From assembly GCF_004146235.1 (NCBI RefSeq), contig NZ_SELO01000023.1, forward strand, positions 1 through 64,000: a stretch of 64,000 nt of DNA, in the 5' to 3' direction. Below, in pieces: positions 27,162-36,328 of the stretch. Position numbers and translations under genes: made by a program. Origin of the DNA: Tropicimonas sp. IMCC6043. GTDB lineage: Bacteria > Pseudomonadota > Alphaproteobacteria > Rhodobacterales > Rhodobacteraceae. The first letter of the stretch is position 1, and each line of letters opens with the position of its first letter. Below the pieces are notes generated by a model, which saw nothing but the letters and a program-made list of their open reading frames with translations, made no database searches and was not told where the DNA came from.

Positions 27162-28586
27162 ATGGAAACCAAGATGCTGATCGGCTCGAGCTTCGAGGCT
27201 GGAACCGAGACCGAGGAACAGGTGCTCAACCCGCGCACGGGCGAGACCGTCCTCAAGATGCCCGAGGCCAATGCCGAGCAGATCAACCGCGCGGTGGCGG
27301 CAGCCCGCAAGGGCTTTGCCACCTGGTCACGGACAACTCCGGCCGAACGGTCGGAAAAGCTGCTGGCGATCGCCGACGCGGTGGACGCCAACCTCGAGGA
27401 ACTCGCACAACTCGAGGCGCTGAACTGCGGCAAGCCGATCAACGAGGTCCGCACGGCCGAGGTTCCGGCGGTGTCCGACTGCTTCCGCTACTTCGCCGGT
27501 GCGGTGCGCAACATGCACGGGCCGCTCGCGGGCGAGTACATGGAGGGCCATACCTCGATGATCCGCCGGGACCCGGTGGGCGTCGTCGCCTCCATCGCGC
27601 CGTGGAACTACCCGATGATGATGATGGCGTGGAAACTGGCGCCGGCGTTGGCGGGCGGCAACACGGTGGTGCTCAAGCCCTCCGAGCAGACGCCGCTGAC
27701 GGCACTGAAACTGGCGAAGATCCTGTCCGACATCCTGCCCGAAGGCGTGGTCAACGTGATCGTGGGGCAGGGGGCGAGCGTCGGCAACACGCTGATCAAC
27801 CACCCCGGCGTCGACATGATCTCGATCACGGGTGACATAGCAACCGGCAAGAAGGTTCTGGTGGCCGCCGCGAATTCGGTGAAGCGGACGCACCTGGAAC
27901 TGGGCGGCAAGGCTCCGGTCATCGTCTATGACGACGCCGATCTGGATCGCGTCGTCGAGGGGTTGAAAGCCTTCGGCTACTACAACGCAGGCCAGGACTG
28001 CACCGCCGCCTGCCGCGTCTATGCGGGCAAGAAGATCTACGACAAGTTCGTGGCCGAGCTTTCCGGCGCAGTGTCTTCCATTGTCTATGCGAACCACGAC
28101 GACACCCTGAACGAAATCCCGCCGCTGATCAGCAAGCGCCAACGCGACCGCGTGGCGAGCTTCGTGCAGCGCGCCGCCGACCAGAGCCATATGGAGGTCG
28201 TCACCGGCGGCGCCCTGCACGAGGGGCCGGGCTTCTATTACCAGCCCACCGTCATCGCGGGTGCGCGGCAGTCCGACGAGATCGTCCAGCGCGAAGTCTT
28301 CGGCCCGGTTGTGTCGGTTACGCCATTCGGAGACGACGATGACGTGATCGGTTGGGCCAACGACAGCCAATACGGCCTGGCCTCCTCGGTCTGGACGAAC
28401 GACATCGGCCGGGCGCTTGATGCCTCGGCGCGGCTCCACTACGGCTGCACCTGGGTCAACACCCACTTCATGCTGGTCAACGAAATGCCCCACGGCGGCT
28501 TGAAACAGTCCGGCTACGGCAAGGACATGTCGATGTACGCCCTTGAGGACTACACGGCCGTGCGCCACGTCATGATCGCGCATTAA
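27162..28586 (+). CDS. Gamma-aminobutyraldehyde-type aldehyde dehydrogenase
   Basis: A 474-residue NAD-dependent aldehyde dehydrogenase. PWNYP near residue 147, the general base Glu in LELGGKAP near 246, the nucleophilic Cys in [12 protein letters not shown] near 281, EVFGPVVSV and [15 protein letters not shown] are all present. The pattern matches PatD/gamma-aminobutyraldehyde dehydrogenases, which convert 4-aminobutanal from putrescine to GABA. It is the last gene of the Pot-like operon, 16 bp after the permease, with an AGGGAGAT ribosome site. No putrescine aminotransferase or oxidase is nearby, so the preceding step is encoded elsewhere or the substrate differs. Confidence 0.85.
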   Translation: METKMLIGSSFEAGTETEEQVLNPRTGETVLKMPEANAEQINRAVAAARKGFATWSRTTPAERSEKLLAIADAVDANLEELAQLEALNCGKPINEVRTAEVPAVSDCFRYFAGAVRNMHGPLAGEYMEGHTSMIRRDPVGVVASIAPWNYPMMMMAWKLAPALAGGNTVVLKPSEQTPLTALKLAKILSDILPEGVVNVIVGQGASVGNTLINHPGVDMISITGDIATGKKVLVAAANSVKRTHLELGGKAPVIVYDDADLDRVVEGLKAFGYYNAGQDCTAACRVYAGKKIYDKFVAELSGAVSSIVYANHDDTLNEIPPLISKRQRDRVASFVQRAADQSHMEVVTGGALHEGPGFYYQPTVIAGARQSDEIVQREVFGPVVSVTPFGDDDDVIGWANDSQYGLASSVWTNDIGRALDASARLHYGCTWVNTHFMLVNEMPHGGLKQSGYGKDMSMYALEDYTAVRHVMIAH

Positions 28587-28615
28587 GTCAACCGGTATCT
28601 GCCAGGTTCGCGACT

Positions 28616-28651
28616 GATCTCCGGCCCGATTGCCTTCCCTGGCCGGAGATC
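28616..28651 (+). terminator. Strong hairpin ending the polyamine operon
   Basis: GATCTCCGGCC (28616-28626) and GGCCGGAGATC (28641-28651) form an 11-bp perfect stem with a 14-nt loop, 29 bp after the dehydrogenase stop. There is no T-run, so factor-assisted termination or 3' protection is likely. Confidence 0.65.
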
Positions 28652-29025
28652 GCTGCACTGGCGGCAAAGGTTCCGGAGTTCGGCATCATGAAATGACCGA
28701 CGCCCGACGGCATCGACGTGCCGCCTTGGGTCCGAAACGATCCGCAAGGGGAGGGCGGTCATATCATCAACGCGGGCCTGCTCAGAGATCGGAGGTCTTC
28801 TCCGCCGGGCCCCCGACCGTTAAAACTCGGGGAGTGTCTCCTGCCCGGCCATTTTCACAACGCCGAATCTTTGGGCACAAAGGCATTGCCATCCCGTGCA
28901 TGACAAGCACCCCGTGCTTGCCTGGACAGCTGATTGGAGTTCTTGTGTCCAATCGCGGTGGAGACTGTTCATGTTGCGAAGCGGAGCGACCTACGACGAC
29001 TGCTCTGCCAAGCAGACGAAAGCGA
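28652..29025. other. Gene-free interval upstream of nasT
   Basis: About 370 bp separate the terminator-like hairpin from nasT. Short frames here do not look like coding sequence. The interval should contain the nasT promoter. A GGGCAC followed by ATTGCC near 28875 recalls a sigma-54 promoter, but the GG-to-GC spacing is 12 rather than 10, so I do not call one. Confidence 0.5.
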
Positions 29026-29610
29026 ATGTCGAACAAACTTTCAATTGTGGTCGTTGAGCCCGACCGGGAGCGCGCGATCCTGATCGTCGACAGCCTGCGT
29101 GCAGCAGGCGATTTCGACGTTTCGGTGATTTCCGAGGTCACCGGGCTGGCGCGCCACGTCTCAAGCCGCGATCCCGATGTCGTGCTGGTCGATCTCACGA
29201 GCCCTTCGCGCGACATCCTCGAGGAGTTGACGCTCGCCTCCGGACCGCTCGACCGGCCGGTGGCGATGTTCGTCGACCGCTCGGACGACAGCCTGACCAA
29301 GGCAGCCATCGAGGCGGGAGTCTCGGCCTATGTCGTCGACGGGCTGCGCGCCGACCGGATCAAGCCGATCATGGACGCGGCGATCGCCCGCTTTCACATG
29401 TTCCACCGGATGCGGCTCGAGTTGGAGACGACCAAGCGCGCGCTTGAGGAGCGCAAGGTGATCGATCGGGCAAAGGGCCTCCTGATGAAGGCGCGCGGTC
29501 TGGACGAAGAGGCTGCCTACGCGCTCCTGCGCAAGACGGCGATGGACCAGGGGCGAAAGGTGGTCGACGTCGCCGAGGCGCTGGTGACCGCCGCGGGGTT
29601 GCTGTCATGA
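29026..29610 (+). CDS. nasT: ANTAR-domain antiterminator NasT
   Basis: A 194-residue response-regulator-like protein. A receiver domain (LSIVVVEPDRERAILIVDSL, DVVLVDLTSPSRD) occupies residues 4-120 and a C-terminal ANTAR domain (KVIDRAKGLLMKARGLDEEA, AYALLRKTAM) binds RNA. In known systems NasT is held inactive by NasS and, when nitrate or nitrite is bound by NasS, binds two hexaloop hairpins in the nas leader to prevent termination. Such hairpins and a terminator are present at 30905-31022. The ATG at 29026 is the first before the conserved N-terminus; the frame upstream to 28630 is not convincing coding. It overlaps nasS by ATGA. Confidence 0.92.
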   Translation: MSNKLSIVVVEPDRERAILIVDSLRAAGDFDVSVISEVTGLARHVSSRDPDVVLVDLTSPSRDILEELTLASGPLDRPVAMFVDRSDDSLTKAAIEAGVSAYVVDGLRADRIKPIMDAAIARFHMFHRMRLELETTKRALEERKVIDRAKGLLMKARGLDEEAAYALLRKTAMDQGRKVVDVAEALVTAAGLLS

Positions 29611-30785
29611 GCCTGAAGCCGCTGGAAGCGGGCTTTATCCCGCTGGTCGATGCCGCGCCATTGATCCTTGCGCGCGAGATCGGCTTTGCCGAAGAGGAGG
29701 GCCTCGATCTCCGGCTTCGCGCGGCGCCAAGCTGGTCGACACTCAGGGACATGCTGGCCATCGGCGCGATCGATGCGGCGCATATGCTTTCTGCTATGCC
29801 GGTCGCCATGGCGCTCGGCCTAGGCGGCATCTCCGAGCGGATCGACGTGCTCTCGGTCCTCTCGGTCAACGGCAACGTTGTCGGAGTCTCCAGCGCGCTC
29901 GCGGAACGGATGCGCGTAGCCGGCCATCGGTTCGATTTCGCAGATGCCGACAGCGCCGGTCGCGCGCTTATCGAAGCGGCAGGGGACAGGCCCCGGATTG
30001 GCGTTCCCTTCCCCTTCTCCATGCACGCCGACCTGCTCTTCCACTGGCTCGGTGCGCTCGGTCTGCCCGCGCCGCAGGCGCTTCAGGTCGTCACGGTGCC
30101 GCCGCAGCTTATGGCGGAGGCCATCGCCGCGGGCGAGATCGATGCCTTTTGCGTCGGTTCGCCCTGGGGCTCCATCGCCGTCGAGAACGGAGTTGGCGAG
30201 CTCCTGTTGCCGGGCTCCGCGATCCGGGCCTTCGCCCCGGAAAAGGTTCTCGCGGTTCGGCATGGCTGGGCCGAGGCCGAGCCGGGCCTGACCCGGTCGC
30301 TCATGCGCGCGGCGTGGCGCACCGGCCGTTGGCTCAGCGAGGGCGGCAACCAGGTAACGGCGGCTGAGATCCTTTCCCGCCGCGAGTATCTCGACCTGTC
30401 GCCGGAGATCATTGAGCGGTCCCTTAGCGGCCAGCAGGTGATCTCCCCGCGAGGCGAGGTGCGCAGCGTGCCAAACTTCCTCGTCTTCTTCCGCGGCGCC
30501 GCAACATATCCGTGGCGCTCGCAGGCGGCCATGATCGCGCATTCCATGGCCGCGCGCGCGGGTCTTGACCGCGCAAACGCCATCGAGGCGGCGCGATCCA
30601 TCTTCCGCACCGATCTCTATCGGCAGAACCTGCGCGACCTTGGTGCCGAGATGCCCGGGGCGTCCGACAAGATCGAGGGCGCGCTCACCCGCCCGACGCC
30701 GGTCGCTTCCGAATCCGGCCGGCTGATTCTCGAACCGGATTCGTTCTTCGACGGCTACATTTTTGATCCAAGCACGCAAGACTGA
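29607..30785 (+). CDS. nasS: Nitrate/nitrite sensor NasS
   Basis: A 392-residue protein of the NrtA/CmpA nitrate-binding family that starts directly at the first conserved strand (LEAGFIPLVDAAPLILAREI) and has no signal peptide, as expected for the cytoplasmic sensor NasS rather than a transport component. The blocks GVPFPFSMHADLLFHWL, CVGSPWG and SVPNFLVFFRGAATYPWRSQ correspond to the anion-binding region seen also in the exported paralogue at 31060. It is translationally coupled to nasT (ATGA at 29607-29610). It is followed by the nas leader. Confidence 0.9.
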   Translation: MSLKPLEAGFIPLVDAAPLILAREIGFAEEEGLDLRLRAAPSWSTLRDMLAIGAIDAAHMLSAMPVAMALGLGGISERIDVLSVLSVNGNVVGVSSALAERMRVAGHRFDFADADSAGRALIEAAGDRPRIGVPFPFSMHADLLFHWLGALGLPAPQALQVVTVPPQLMAEAIAAGEIDAFCVGSPWGSIAVENGVGELLLPGSAIRAFAPEKVLAVRHGWAEAEPGLTRSLMRAAWRTGRWLSEGGNQVTAAEILSRREYLDLSPEIIERSLSGQQVISPRGEVRSVPNFLVFFRGAATYPWRSQAAMIAHSMAARAGLDRANAIEAARSIFRTDLYRQNLRDLGAEMPGASDKIEGALTRPTPVASESGRLILEPDSFFDGYIFDPSTQD

Positions 30786-30904
30786 CCGCCTTTTGGGCAG
30801 CGATCGCCGCGGGAGACGGCGAACTTTCGAGAATCCCCCCACCAAACCGGGCAAACCATCCCTGCGCGTTGACTTTGCAATGCTGCACCTGCATCCATGA
30901 TAAC

Positions 30905-30955
30905 GACCGGGGCAACGACGTCCCGTCACACGAAATCACCCTCAATGTCGTGGGT
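30905..30955 (+). ncRNA. Predicted ANTAR-target leader RNA with two hexaloop hairpins
   Basis: Two consecutive small hairpins are predicted. P1 pairs GAC and GGGGC (30905-30913, one bulged C) with GTCCC and GTC (30920-30927), enclosing the six-base loop AACGAC (30914-30919). P2 pairs ACCCTC (30938-30943) with GTGGGT (30950-30955, one U-U mismatch), enclosing AATGTC (30944-30949). Both loops are six bases with A at position 1 and G at position 4, the known ANTAR recognition pattern. A terminator begins 8 bp later and nrtA follows. NasT encoded just upstream is the obvious ligand. Folding was done by eye. Confidence 0.8.
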
Positions 30956-30963
30956 AGCCGAGC

Positions 30964-31022
30964 AAAGCCGCTCGACCTCCTGTCCCTCCGGGCAGGTTTG
31001 GTCAGCGGCTTTTTTGTTTTTT
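30964..31022 (+). terminator. Intrinsic terminator in the nas leader (attenuator)
   Basis: AAAGCCGCT (30964-30972) pairs with AGCGGCTTT (31004-31012). Inside it GACC/GGTC and CCTG-CCC/GGG-CAGG extend the stem, and it is followed by TTTTTTGTTTTTT (31010-31022). It lies 37 bp before the nrtA start and directly after the two hexaloop hairpins, so it should stop transcription of the nitrate operon unless NasT acts. Confidence 0.9.
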
Positions 31023-31059
31023 CGGCCCCCTTGCCGGGCCAGACACAGGACACAGAGAC

Positions 31060-32427
31060 ATGAAACGGACCGTCGCCTGCCTCCTCGCCACCTCCTGCCT
31101 TACGCTGCCCGCCGCGGCCGAGATGCTGGACGTCGAAAAGGACGAACTGACCTTCGGCTTCATCAAATTGACCGACATGGCCCCGCTCGCGATCGCCTAC
31201 GAGATGGGATATTTCGAAGATGAAGGTCTCTTCGTTACGCTTGAAGCCCAGGCGAACTGGAAGGTCCTGCTCGACGGCGTGATTGGCGGCCAGCTCGATG
31301 GCGCCCACATGCTCGCCGGTCAGCCGCTCGCCGCCACCATTGGCTTCGGCACCGAGGCGCATATCATCACGCCCTTCTCGATGGACCTGAACGGCAACGG
31401 CATCACCGTGTCGAACGAGATCTGGGAGCAGATGAAGGAGAACATCCCGTCTGATGCGGACGGCAAGCCGGTGCACCCGATCTCGGCCGCCGCCCTGAAG
31501 CCGGTCGTCGACAGCTACCGCGCCGAAGGCAAGCCCTTCAACATGGGCATGGTCTTCCCGGTCTCGACCCACAATTACGAGTTGCGCTACTGGCTCGCCG
31601 CTGGCGGCATCAAGCCGGGCTACTACTCCCCCGAGGACGTGACCGGCCAGATCGACGCCGAGGTTCTGCTCTCCGTGACTCCGCCGCCGCAGATGCCGGC
31701 AACGCTCGAGGCCGGCACGATCTATGGATATAGCGTCGGCGAGCCCTGGAACCAGCAGGCGGTCTTCATGGGCATCGGCGTTCCGGTGATCACCGATTAC
31801 GAGCTGTGGAAGAACAACCCCGAGAAGGTTTTCGGCATTACCGCCGCCTTCGCCGAGGAAAACCCCAACACCGCCATCGCCGTGACCAAGGCACTCATTC
31901 GCGCCGCCATCTGGCTTGACGAGAACGACAACGCCAACCGCCCGGAGGCGGTGGAGATCCTCAGCCGCTCCGAGTATGTCGGCGCGGACTATGACGTCAT
32001 CGCCAACTCGATGACCGGTACCTTCGAATACGAGAAGGGCGACAAGCGCGAGGTGCCCGACTTCAACGTGTTCTTCCGCTACAACGCGACCTATCCCTAC
32101 TACTCCGATGCCGTCTGGTACCTGACCCAGATGCGCCGCTGGGGCCAGATCGCCGAGGCCAAGCCCGACAGCTGGTATGACGAGGTCGCCCGCAATGTCT
32201 ACCGTCCCGACATCTACCTCGAGGCCGCGAAATCCCTCATCGACGACGGGCTCGCCACCGAAGACATGTTCGATTTCGAGACCGACGGCTACAAACCCGC
32301 GACCCCGGCGGAGGATGTCATCGACGGCATCGCCTATGACGGTCGCACGCCCAACGCCTATCTCGAAAGCCTGCCGATCGGCCTGAAGGGCGAACAGACC
32401 GTCGTCGGCAACGAAGTCCAGGGCTGA
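31060..32427 (+). CDS. nrtA: Nitrate ABC transporter periplasmic binding protein NrtA
   Basis: A 455-residue nitrate-binding protein with a ~21-residue signal peptide ending LPAAAE. The mature protein starts [20 protein letters not shown], with [45 protein letters not shown] and [20 protein letters not shown] as family blocks around the nitrate site. It is the first gene after the leader attenuator and heads the transport and reductase operon. The 127 bp to the next gene contain no clear terminator. Confidence 0.9.
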   Translation: MKRTVACLLATSCLTLPAAAEMLDVEKDELTFGFIKLTDMAPLAIAYEMGYFEDEGLFVTLEAQANWKVLLDGVIGGQLDGAHMLAGQPLAATIGFGTEAHIITPFSMDLNGNGITVSNEIWEQMKENIPSDADGKPVHPISAAALKPVVDSYRAEGKPFNMGMVFPVSTHNYELRYWLAAGGIKPGYYSPEDVTGQIDAEVLLSVTPPPQMPATLEAGTIYGYSVGEPWNQQAVFMGIGVPVITDYELWKNNPEKVFGITAAFAEENPNTAIAVTKALIRAAIWLDENDNANRPEAVEILSRSEYVGADYDVIANSMTGTFEYEKGDKREVPDFNVFFRYNATYPYYSDAVWYLTQMRRWGQIAEAKPDSWYDEVARNVYRPDIYLEAAKSLIDDGLATEDMFDFETDGYKPATPAEDVIDGIAYDGRTPNAYLESLPIGLKGEQTVVGNEVQG

Positions 32428-32554
32428 CAGCACCCGCAACCGCCGTTTCCCACGGCCCACCACTCACGGGATGGCGGGCGGGTCGAGCCTCCGCCAGGGG
32501 CGAGCATCCGAACCGCCATCCCGACACCAACCCTTCAAGTCAGGACCGCCCGAC

Positions 32555-33640
32555 ATGACCGCCATCGACCCTGTCTCCCTAAGCGCCGCCGAGGCCAAGG
32601 AAGCCCGCAAGGCCCGGCTCTTTACCCGCATCAACAAGGCCGATTCCTGGTTCAAGGTCTTCGGTCTCTCCTTCATGACACCGCTTCTCAAGGCCGCCGC
32701 CGGCGACAACCCGAAGGCACAGCTCAAGGAGATCTGGCTGCTCCTCGGCGTTCCGATCGTCGCCATCGCCGCTTTCCTGATGCTCTGGGCCACGCTGGCG
32801 CCCAAGGTGCAGACCTCGCTTGGCGCCGTGCCCGGCCCGGCGCAGGTCTGGGAACAGGTGATCAACCTCAACGAGGACGCAATCCGGGAGCGCGAGAAGG
32901 AAGCCGATTTCTATGCGCGCCAGGAAGAACGCAACGCCAAGCTCGAGGCCGCCGGCAAGTCCGACAAGGTCAAGTGGCGCGACTATACCGGCAAGCCCAC
33001 CTATTACGACCAGATCTGGACCTCCATCCAGACCGTCTTCTTCGGTTTCCTGCTGGCTTCGGTGGTCGCCATCCCGCTCGGCATCCTCGCCGGTCTCTCT
33101 CGCGTCGGCGACGCCGCGCTGAACCCGATCGTCCAGATCTTCAAGCCGGTCTCTCCGCTGGCCTGGCTGCCTATCGTGACGATGGTCGTTTCGGCCACCT
33201 ACACGACCAACGAGGGCCTGTTCACCAAGTCCTTCCTGATCTCGGCCATCACCGTCACGCTCTGTTCGCTCTGGCCGACGCTCATCAACACCTCCCTCGG
33301 CGTGGCCTCGATCGACAAGGACCTCGTCAACGTTTCCAAGGTTCTGAAGATGTCGACCTGGACCAAGATCACAAAGCTGGTGCTGCCTTCCGCGCTGCCG
33401 CTGATCTTCACCGGCCTCAGGCTCTCGCTCGGTGTCGGATGGATGGTTCTGATCGCGGCCGAGATGCTGGCGCAGAACCCCGGCCTCGGAAAGTTCGTCT
33501 GGGACGAGTTCCAGAACGGATCGTCGCAGTCGCTCGCCAAGATCATGGTGGCGGTCTTCACTATCGGCATTATCGGCTTCCTGCTCGACCGGCTGATGTT
33601 CGCGCTGCAATCCCTCTTCACCTTCTCGAACAACCGGTGA
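32555..33640 (+). CDS. nrtB: Nitrate ABC transporter permease NrtB
   Basis: A 361-residue permease. A ~45-residue cytoplasmic N-terminus precedes the first helix. A charged segment of about 45 residues (NEDAIREREKEADFYARQEE and following) separates the first helix from the remaining core, making it longer than many NrtB proteins. The core ends with the coupling loop VSKVLKMSTWTKITKLVLPS near residue 262. The ATG at 32555 is chosen because upstream codons to 32471 look non-coding. It is followed 5 bp later by the double ATPase. Confidence 0.87.
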   Translation: MTAIDPVSLSAAEAKEARKARLFTRINKADSWFKVFGLSFMTPLLKAAAGDNPKAQLKEIWLLLGVPIVAIAAFLMLWATLAPKVQTSLGAVPGPAQVWEQVINLNEDAIREREKEADFYARQEERNAKLEAAGKSDKVKWRDYTGKPTYYDQIWTSIQTVFFGFLLASVVAIPLGILAGLSRVGDAALNPIVQIFKPVSPLAWLPIVTMVVSATYTTNEGLFTKSFLISAITVTLCSLWPTLINTSLGVASIDKDLVNVSKVLKMSTWTKITKLVLPSALPLIFTGLRLSLGVGWMVLIAAEMLAQNPGLGKFVWDEFQNGSSQSLAKIMVAVFTIGIIGFLLDRLMFALQSLFTFSNNR

Positions 33641-33645
33641 GCGCG

Positions 33646-35349
33646 ATGTCCATCCTGAAATTCGACAACGTCTCCAAGAGCTTCGGTGAAGGCACGGCCA
33701 GGACCGACGTGCTTAAGGGCATCGACCTGGAGGTCCGGGAGGGCGAGTTCCTCGTGCTCCTCGGCTTCTCCGGCACCGGCAAGACCACGCTGATCAACCT
33801 GATGGCGGGGCTGGAGATGCCCTTCTCCGGGTCAGTCACCTTCAAAGGTTCGCCGATCACCGGCCCGGGCCGCGAGCGCGGAGTGATCTTCCAGAACTAC
33901 TCGCTGATGCCCTGGCTCACCGTGACCGGCAATGTCCGCCTCGCCGTAGACACCGTCTTCCCCAACCTCTCCAAATCCGAGAAGGAAGCGAAGGTCGCGG
34001 ACTACGTCAAGATGGTCGGCCTCTCCCATGCCGCCACCCGCCGTCCGGCCGAGCTCTCGGGCGGCATGCGGCAGCGGGTGAACGTCGCCCGGGCGCTGGC
34101 GATGAGCCCAGAGGTCCTCCTCCTCGACGAGCCGCTTTCTGCGCTCGATGCCCTCACTCGTGCCAATCTCGCCGACGAGATCGAGAGTATCTGGGAGGCC
34201 GACAAGAAGACCTGTGTGCTCATCACAAACGACGTCGACGAGGCCATCGTGCTTGCCGACCGGATCATCGCGCTCAACCCGGACGGCACGCTCGGAGAGG
34301 AGTTCCACGTCGACATCCCGCGGCCTCGCGAGCGCGGCGAGATGAACCACCACGAGGGCTTCAAGCAACTCCGCGGCGCGGTGACGAAGTATCTCATGGA
34401 TGTCGGCTTCGCCGCCAAGGCCGAGGAGACCAAGACCCTCCCGCAGATCACCGCGATCCACAACGAGCCGCTGCCCAAGGCGCTGGCGGATGCGCGGGAA
34501 ACCACGCTGGAGGAGAAATACCTGGACTTCAGCCAGATCCACAAGATCTACCCCACGCCCAAAGGACCGCTCACCGTGGTCGAAGACTTCAACCTGAAGC
34601 TCGACAAGGGTGAATTCATCTCGCTGATCGGCCATTCGGGATGCGGCAAGTCCACCGTGCTGACCATGGCCGCCGGGCTTAACGCGATCTCCAAGGGCGT
34701 GATCCGGCTGGACGGCCGCGGCGTCATCGGTGCTGATCCGGAACGCGCGGTTGTCTTCCAGTCGCCGTCGCTCTTCCCCTGGCTGACGGCGCGCGAGAAC
34801 TGCGCCATCGGCGTCGACCGGGTCTATCCGAAGGCATCGCGCGCCGAACGGCAGGACGTGGTCGATTACTACCTCGAGCGTGTCGGCCTCGCCGACAGCA
34901 TGGACAAGCCCGCGCATTCGCTTTCGAACGGCATGAAGCAGCGCGTCGGCATCGCCCGCGCCTTTGCACTCTCGCCCAAGCTCCTGCTGCTCGACGAGCC
35001 TTTCGGCATGCTCGACAGCCTCACACGCTGGGAGCTTCAGGAAGCGCTGATGGAGGTCTGGAGCCGCACCAAGGTCACCGCGGTCTGCGTCACCCATGAC
35101 GTGGACGAGGCGATCCTGCTCGCCGACCGGGTGGTGATGATGACCAATGGGCCGCAGGCCACGATCGGCCGCATCGTCGATGTGGACCTGCCCCGGCCAC
35201 GCACTCGCAAGGCGCTGCTCGCGCATCCTGACTACTACCTCTACCGCGAGCAGGTCCTGAGCTTCCTCGAGGAATACGAACACGGGGCCAAGCCGAAATC
35301 CGCCCCCGCTGAGCCCGAACCGAAGGCCAGCGCCAGCAAGGCCGCCTGA
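33646..35349 (+). CDS. Nitrate ABC transporter, tandem ATP-binding protein (NrtC/NrtD-like fusion)
   Basis: A 567-residue protein carrying two complete ATPase domains. The first has Walker A GFSGTGKT near residue 40, SGGMRQRVNVARAL near 138 and Walker B VLLLDEPLSALD. The second has GHSGCGKST near 328, LSNGMKQRVGIARAF near 425 and LLLLDEPFGMLD. In the first domain the usual switch His is replaced, the sequence being LITNDVDEA instead of VTHDVDEA, so one ATP site may be degenerate. Cyanobacterial NrtC instead fuses an ATPase with a binding-protein domain. The C-terminus is Ala/Pro/Lys-rich. The gene is co-transcribed with nrtB. Confidence 0.88.
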   Translation: MSILKFDNVSKSFGEGTARTDVLKGIDLEVREGEFLVLLGFSGTGKTTLINLMAGLEMPFSGSVTFKGSPITGPGRERGVIFQNYSLMPWLTVTGNVRLAVDTVFPNLSKSEKEAKVADYVKMVGLSHAATRRPAELSGGMRQRVNVARALAMSPEVLLLDEPLSALDALTRANLADEIESIWEADKKTCVLITNDVDEAIVLADRIIALNPDGTLGEEFHVDIPRPRERGEMNHHEGFKQLRGAVTKYLMDVGFAAKAEETKTLPQITAIHNEPLPKALADARETTLEEKYLDFSQIHKIYPTPKGPLTVVEDFNLKLDKGEFISLIGHSGCGKSTVLTMAAGLNAISKGVIRLDGRGVIGADPERAVVFQSPSLFPWLTARENCAIGVDRVYPKASRAERQDVVDYYLERVGLADSMDKPAHSLSNGMKQRVGIARAFALSPKLLLLDEPFGMLDSLTRWELQEALMEVWSRTKVTAVCVTHDVDEAILLADRVVMMTNGPQATIGRIVDVDLPRPRTRKALLAHPDYYLYREQVLSFLEEYEHGAKPKSAPAEPEPKASASKAA

Positions 35350-35372
35350 GCAGCCGCATTGGAGAGATGACG

Positions 35373-36314
35373 ATGAGTGACGTGATGGAACTCGCCCAGC
35401 AGACCTTTATTCAGGTCTCCGAGATCTGGGTCCCCGAGGGCGACCGGCTGGTGCTCGACAAGGGCAATTACGGCGGGCTCGACGCCTTCGCCGCCGCTTC
35501 ACACCGGGAGAGCTTTGCCAAGAGCGAGGGGCTGCCGGGCAAGGCCTGGGCCGAGGGGCGCCCGGTGGTTCTGAAGGAGTTTGACGGCTCCTATTTCAAA
35601 CGCACCGAGGCCGCCAAGGAGGCCGGGCTGACCAGCGCCGTCGCGGTGCCGGTCTTTGCCGGCGCGGCGCTCAAGGCGGTGCTCGTCGTGCTCTGCGGCG
35701 ACGATGCCGAGCGCACCGGCGCGCTCGAGGTGTGGGAGGAGGAAGACGGCCTCCTGATGCTCGACGAGGGCTATTACGGCGCCGCCAAGCATTTCGAATG
35801 GGTCTCCCAACATACGCATTTCCCCCGCGGGCAGGGCCTGCCCGGCGGTGTCTGGGCGGCGAGCGCGCCGATCCTGATGCGAGATCTCGGCTCGGGCTAT
35901 CACTTCATCCGCGCCGACAGCGCCGGTAAGGCAGGGCTCACCACCGGGCTCGGCCTGCCGATCCCCTCGCCGAGCGGCAAGACCTATGTGCTCACTCTGC
36001 TCTCCGCCCGTGGCACTCCGATCGCTCGGCGCTTCGAGATCTGGGACGCCCGCGCCTCCCGCGGCGCCGCCGCCGAAGCCATCCTGACCGACGGGATCTG
36101 TGAGCGCGATGGACCGCTCTGGAGCACAGAGAACCCGCCGGTCTCGCCACCGAAGGTCACCGCCTGGCAGGGCGCTCTGGGGCAAGTGCTGGGCTCCGGC
36201 CTGCCGGTCGTCAAGGCGGACGGCGCGGGGCTCCCGGTCGGCTACCGCTCGATGGTGGCGCTGCCGATCTACCGCGAAGACCAGCTGGCCTATGTGGTCG
36301 CCTGGTATCTGTGA
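35373..36314 (+). CDS. Triple GAF-like repeat protein in the nitrate operon
   Basis: A 313-residue cytoplasmic protein with three diverged GAF-like repeats at about residues 14-106, 114-208 and 215-313. Each opens with E-[IV]-W. The first two share GLPG-x-[AV]-W-A and a D-G-S/G-S-G-Y-x-F step followed by AGLT and a valine-rich or glycine-rich strand. The third is most divergent. No kinase, cyclase or HTH domain is attached. The second of two close ATG codons (35373) has GGAGAG at the proper distance. Its place between the transporter and nirB suggests a sensory or modulatory role in nitrogen uptake or reduction; there is no direct evidence for the ligand. Confidence 0.7.
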   Translation: MSDVMELAQQTFIQVSEIWVPEGDRLVLDKGNYGGLDAFAAASHRESFAKSEGLPGKAWAEGRPVVLKEFDGSYFKRTEAAKEAGLTSAVAVPVFAGAALKAVLVVLCGDDAERTGALEVWEEEDGLLMLDEGYYGAAKHFEWVSQHTHFPRGQGLPGGVWAASAPILMRDLGSGYHFIRADSAGKAGLTTGLGLPIPSPSGKTYVLTLLSARGTPIARRFEIWDARASRGAAAEAILTDGICERDGPLWSTENPPVSPPKVTAWQGALGQVLGSGLPVVKADGAGLPVGYRSMVALPIYREDQLAYVVAWYL

Positions 36315-36328
36315 GAGGGACGGAATCC

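Noticed and set aside
28870-28895. Possible sigma-54 promoter before nasT
   Set aside because: GGGCAC and TTGCC are present but the GG-to-GC spacing is 12 rather than 10 bp.
32428-32554. Terminator or riboswitch between nrtA and nrtB
   Set aside because: GC-rich segments can pair loosely, but no stable stem with T-run or conserved pattern was found.
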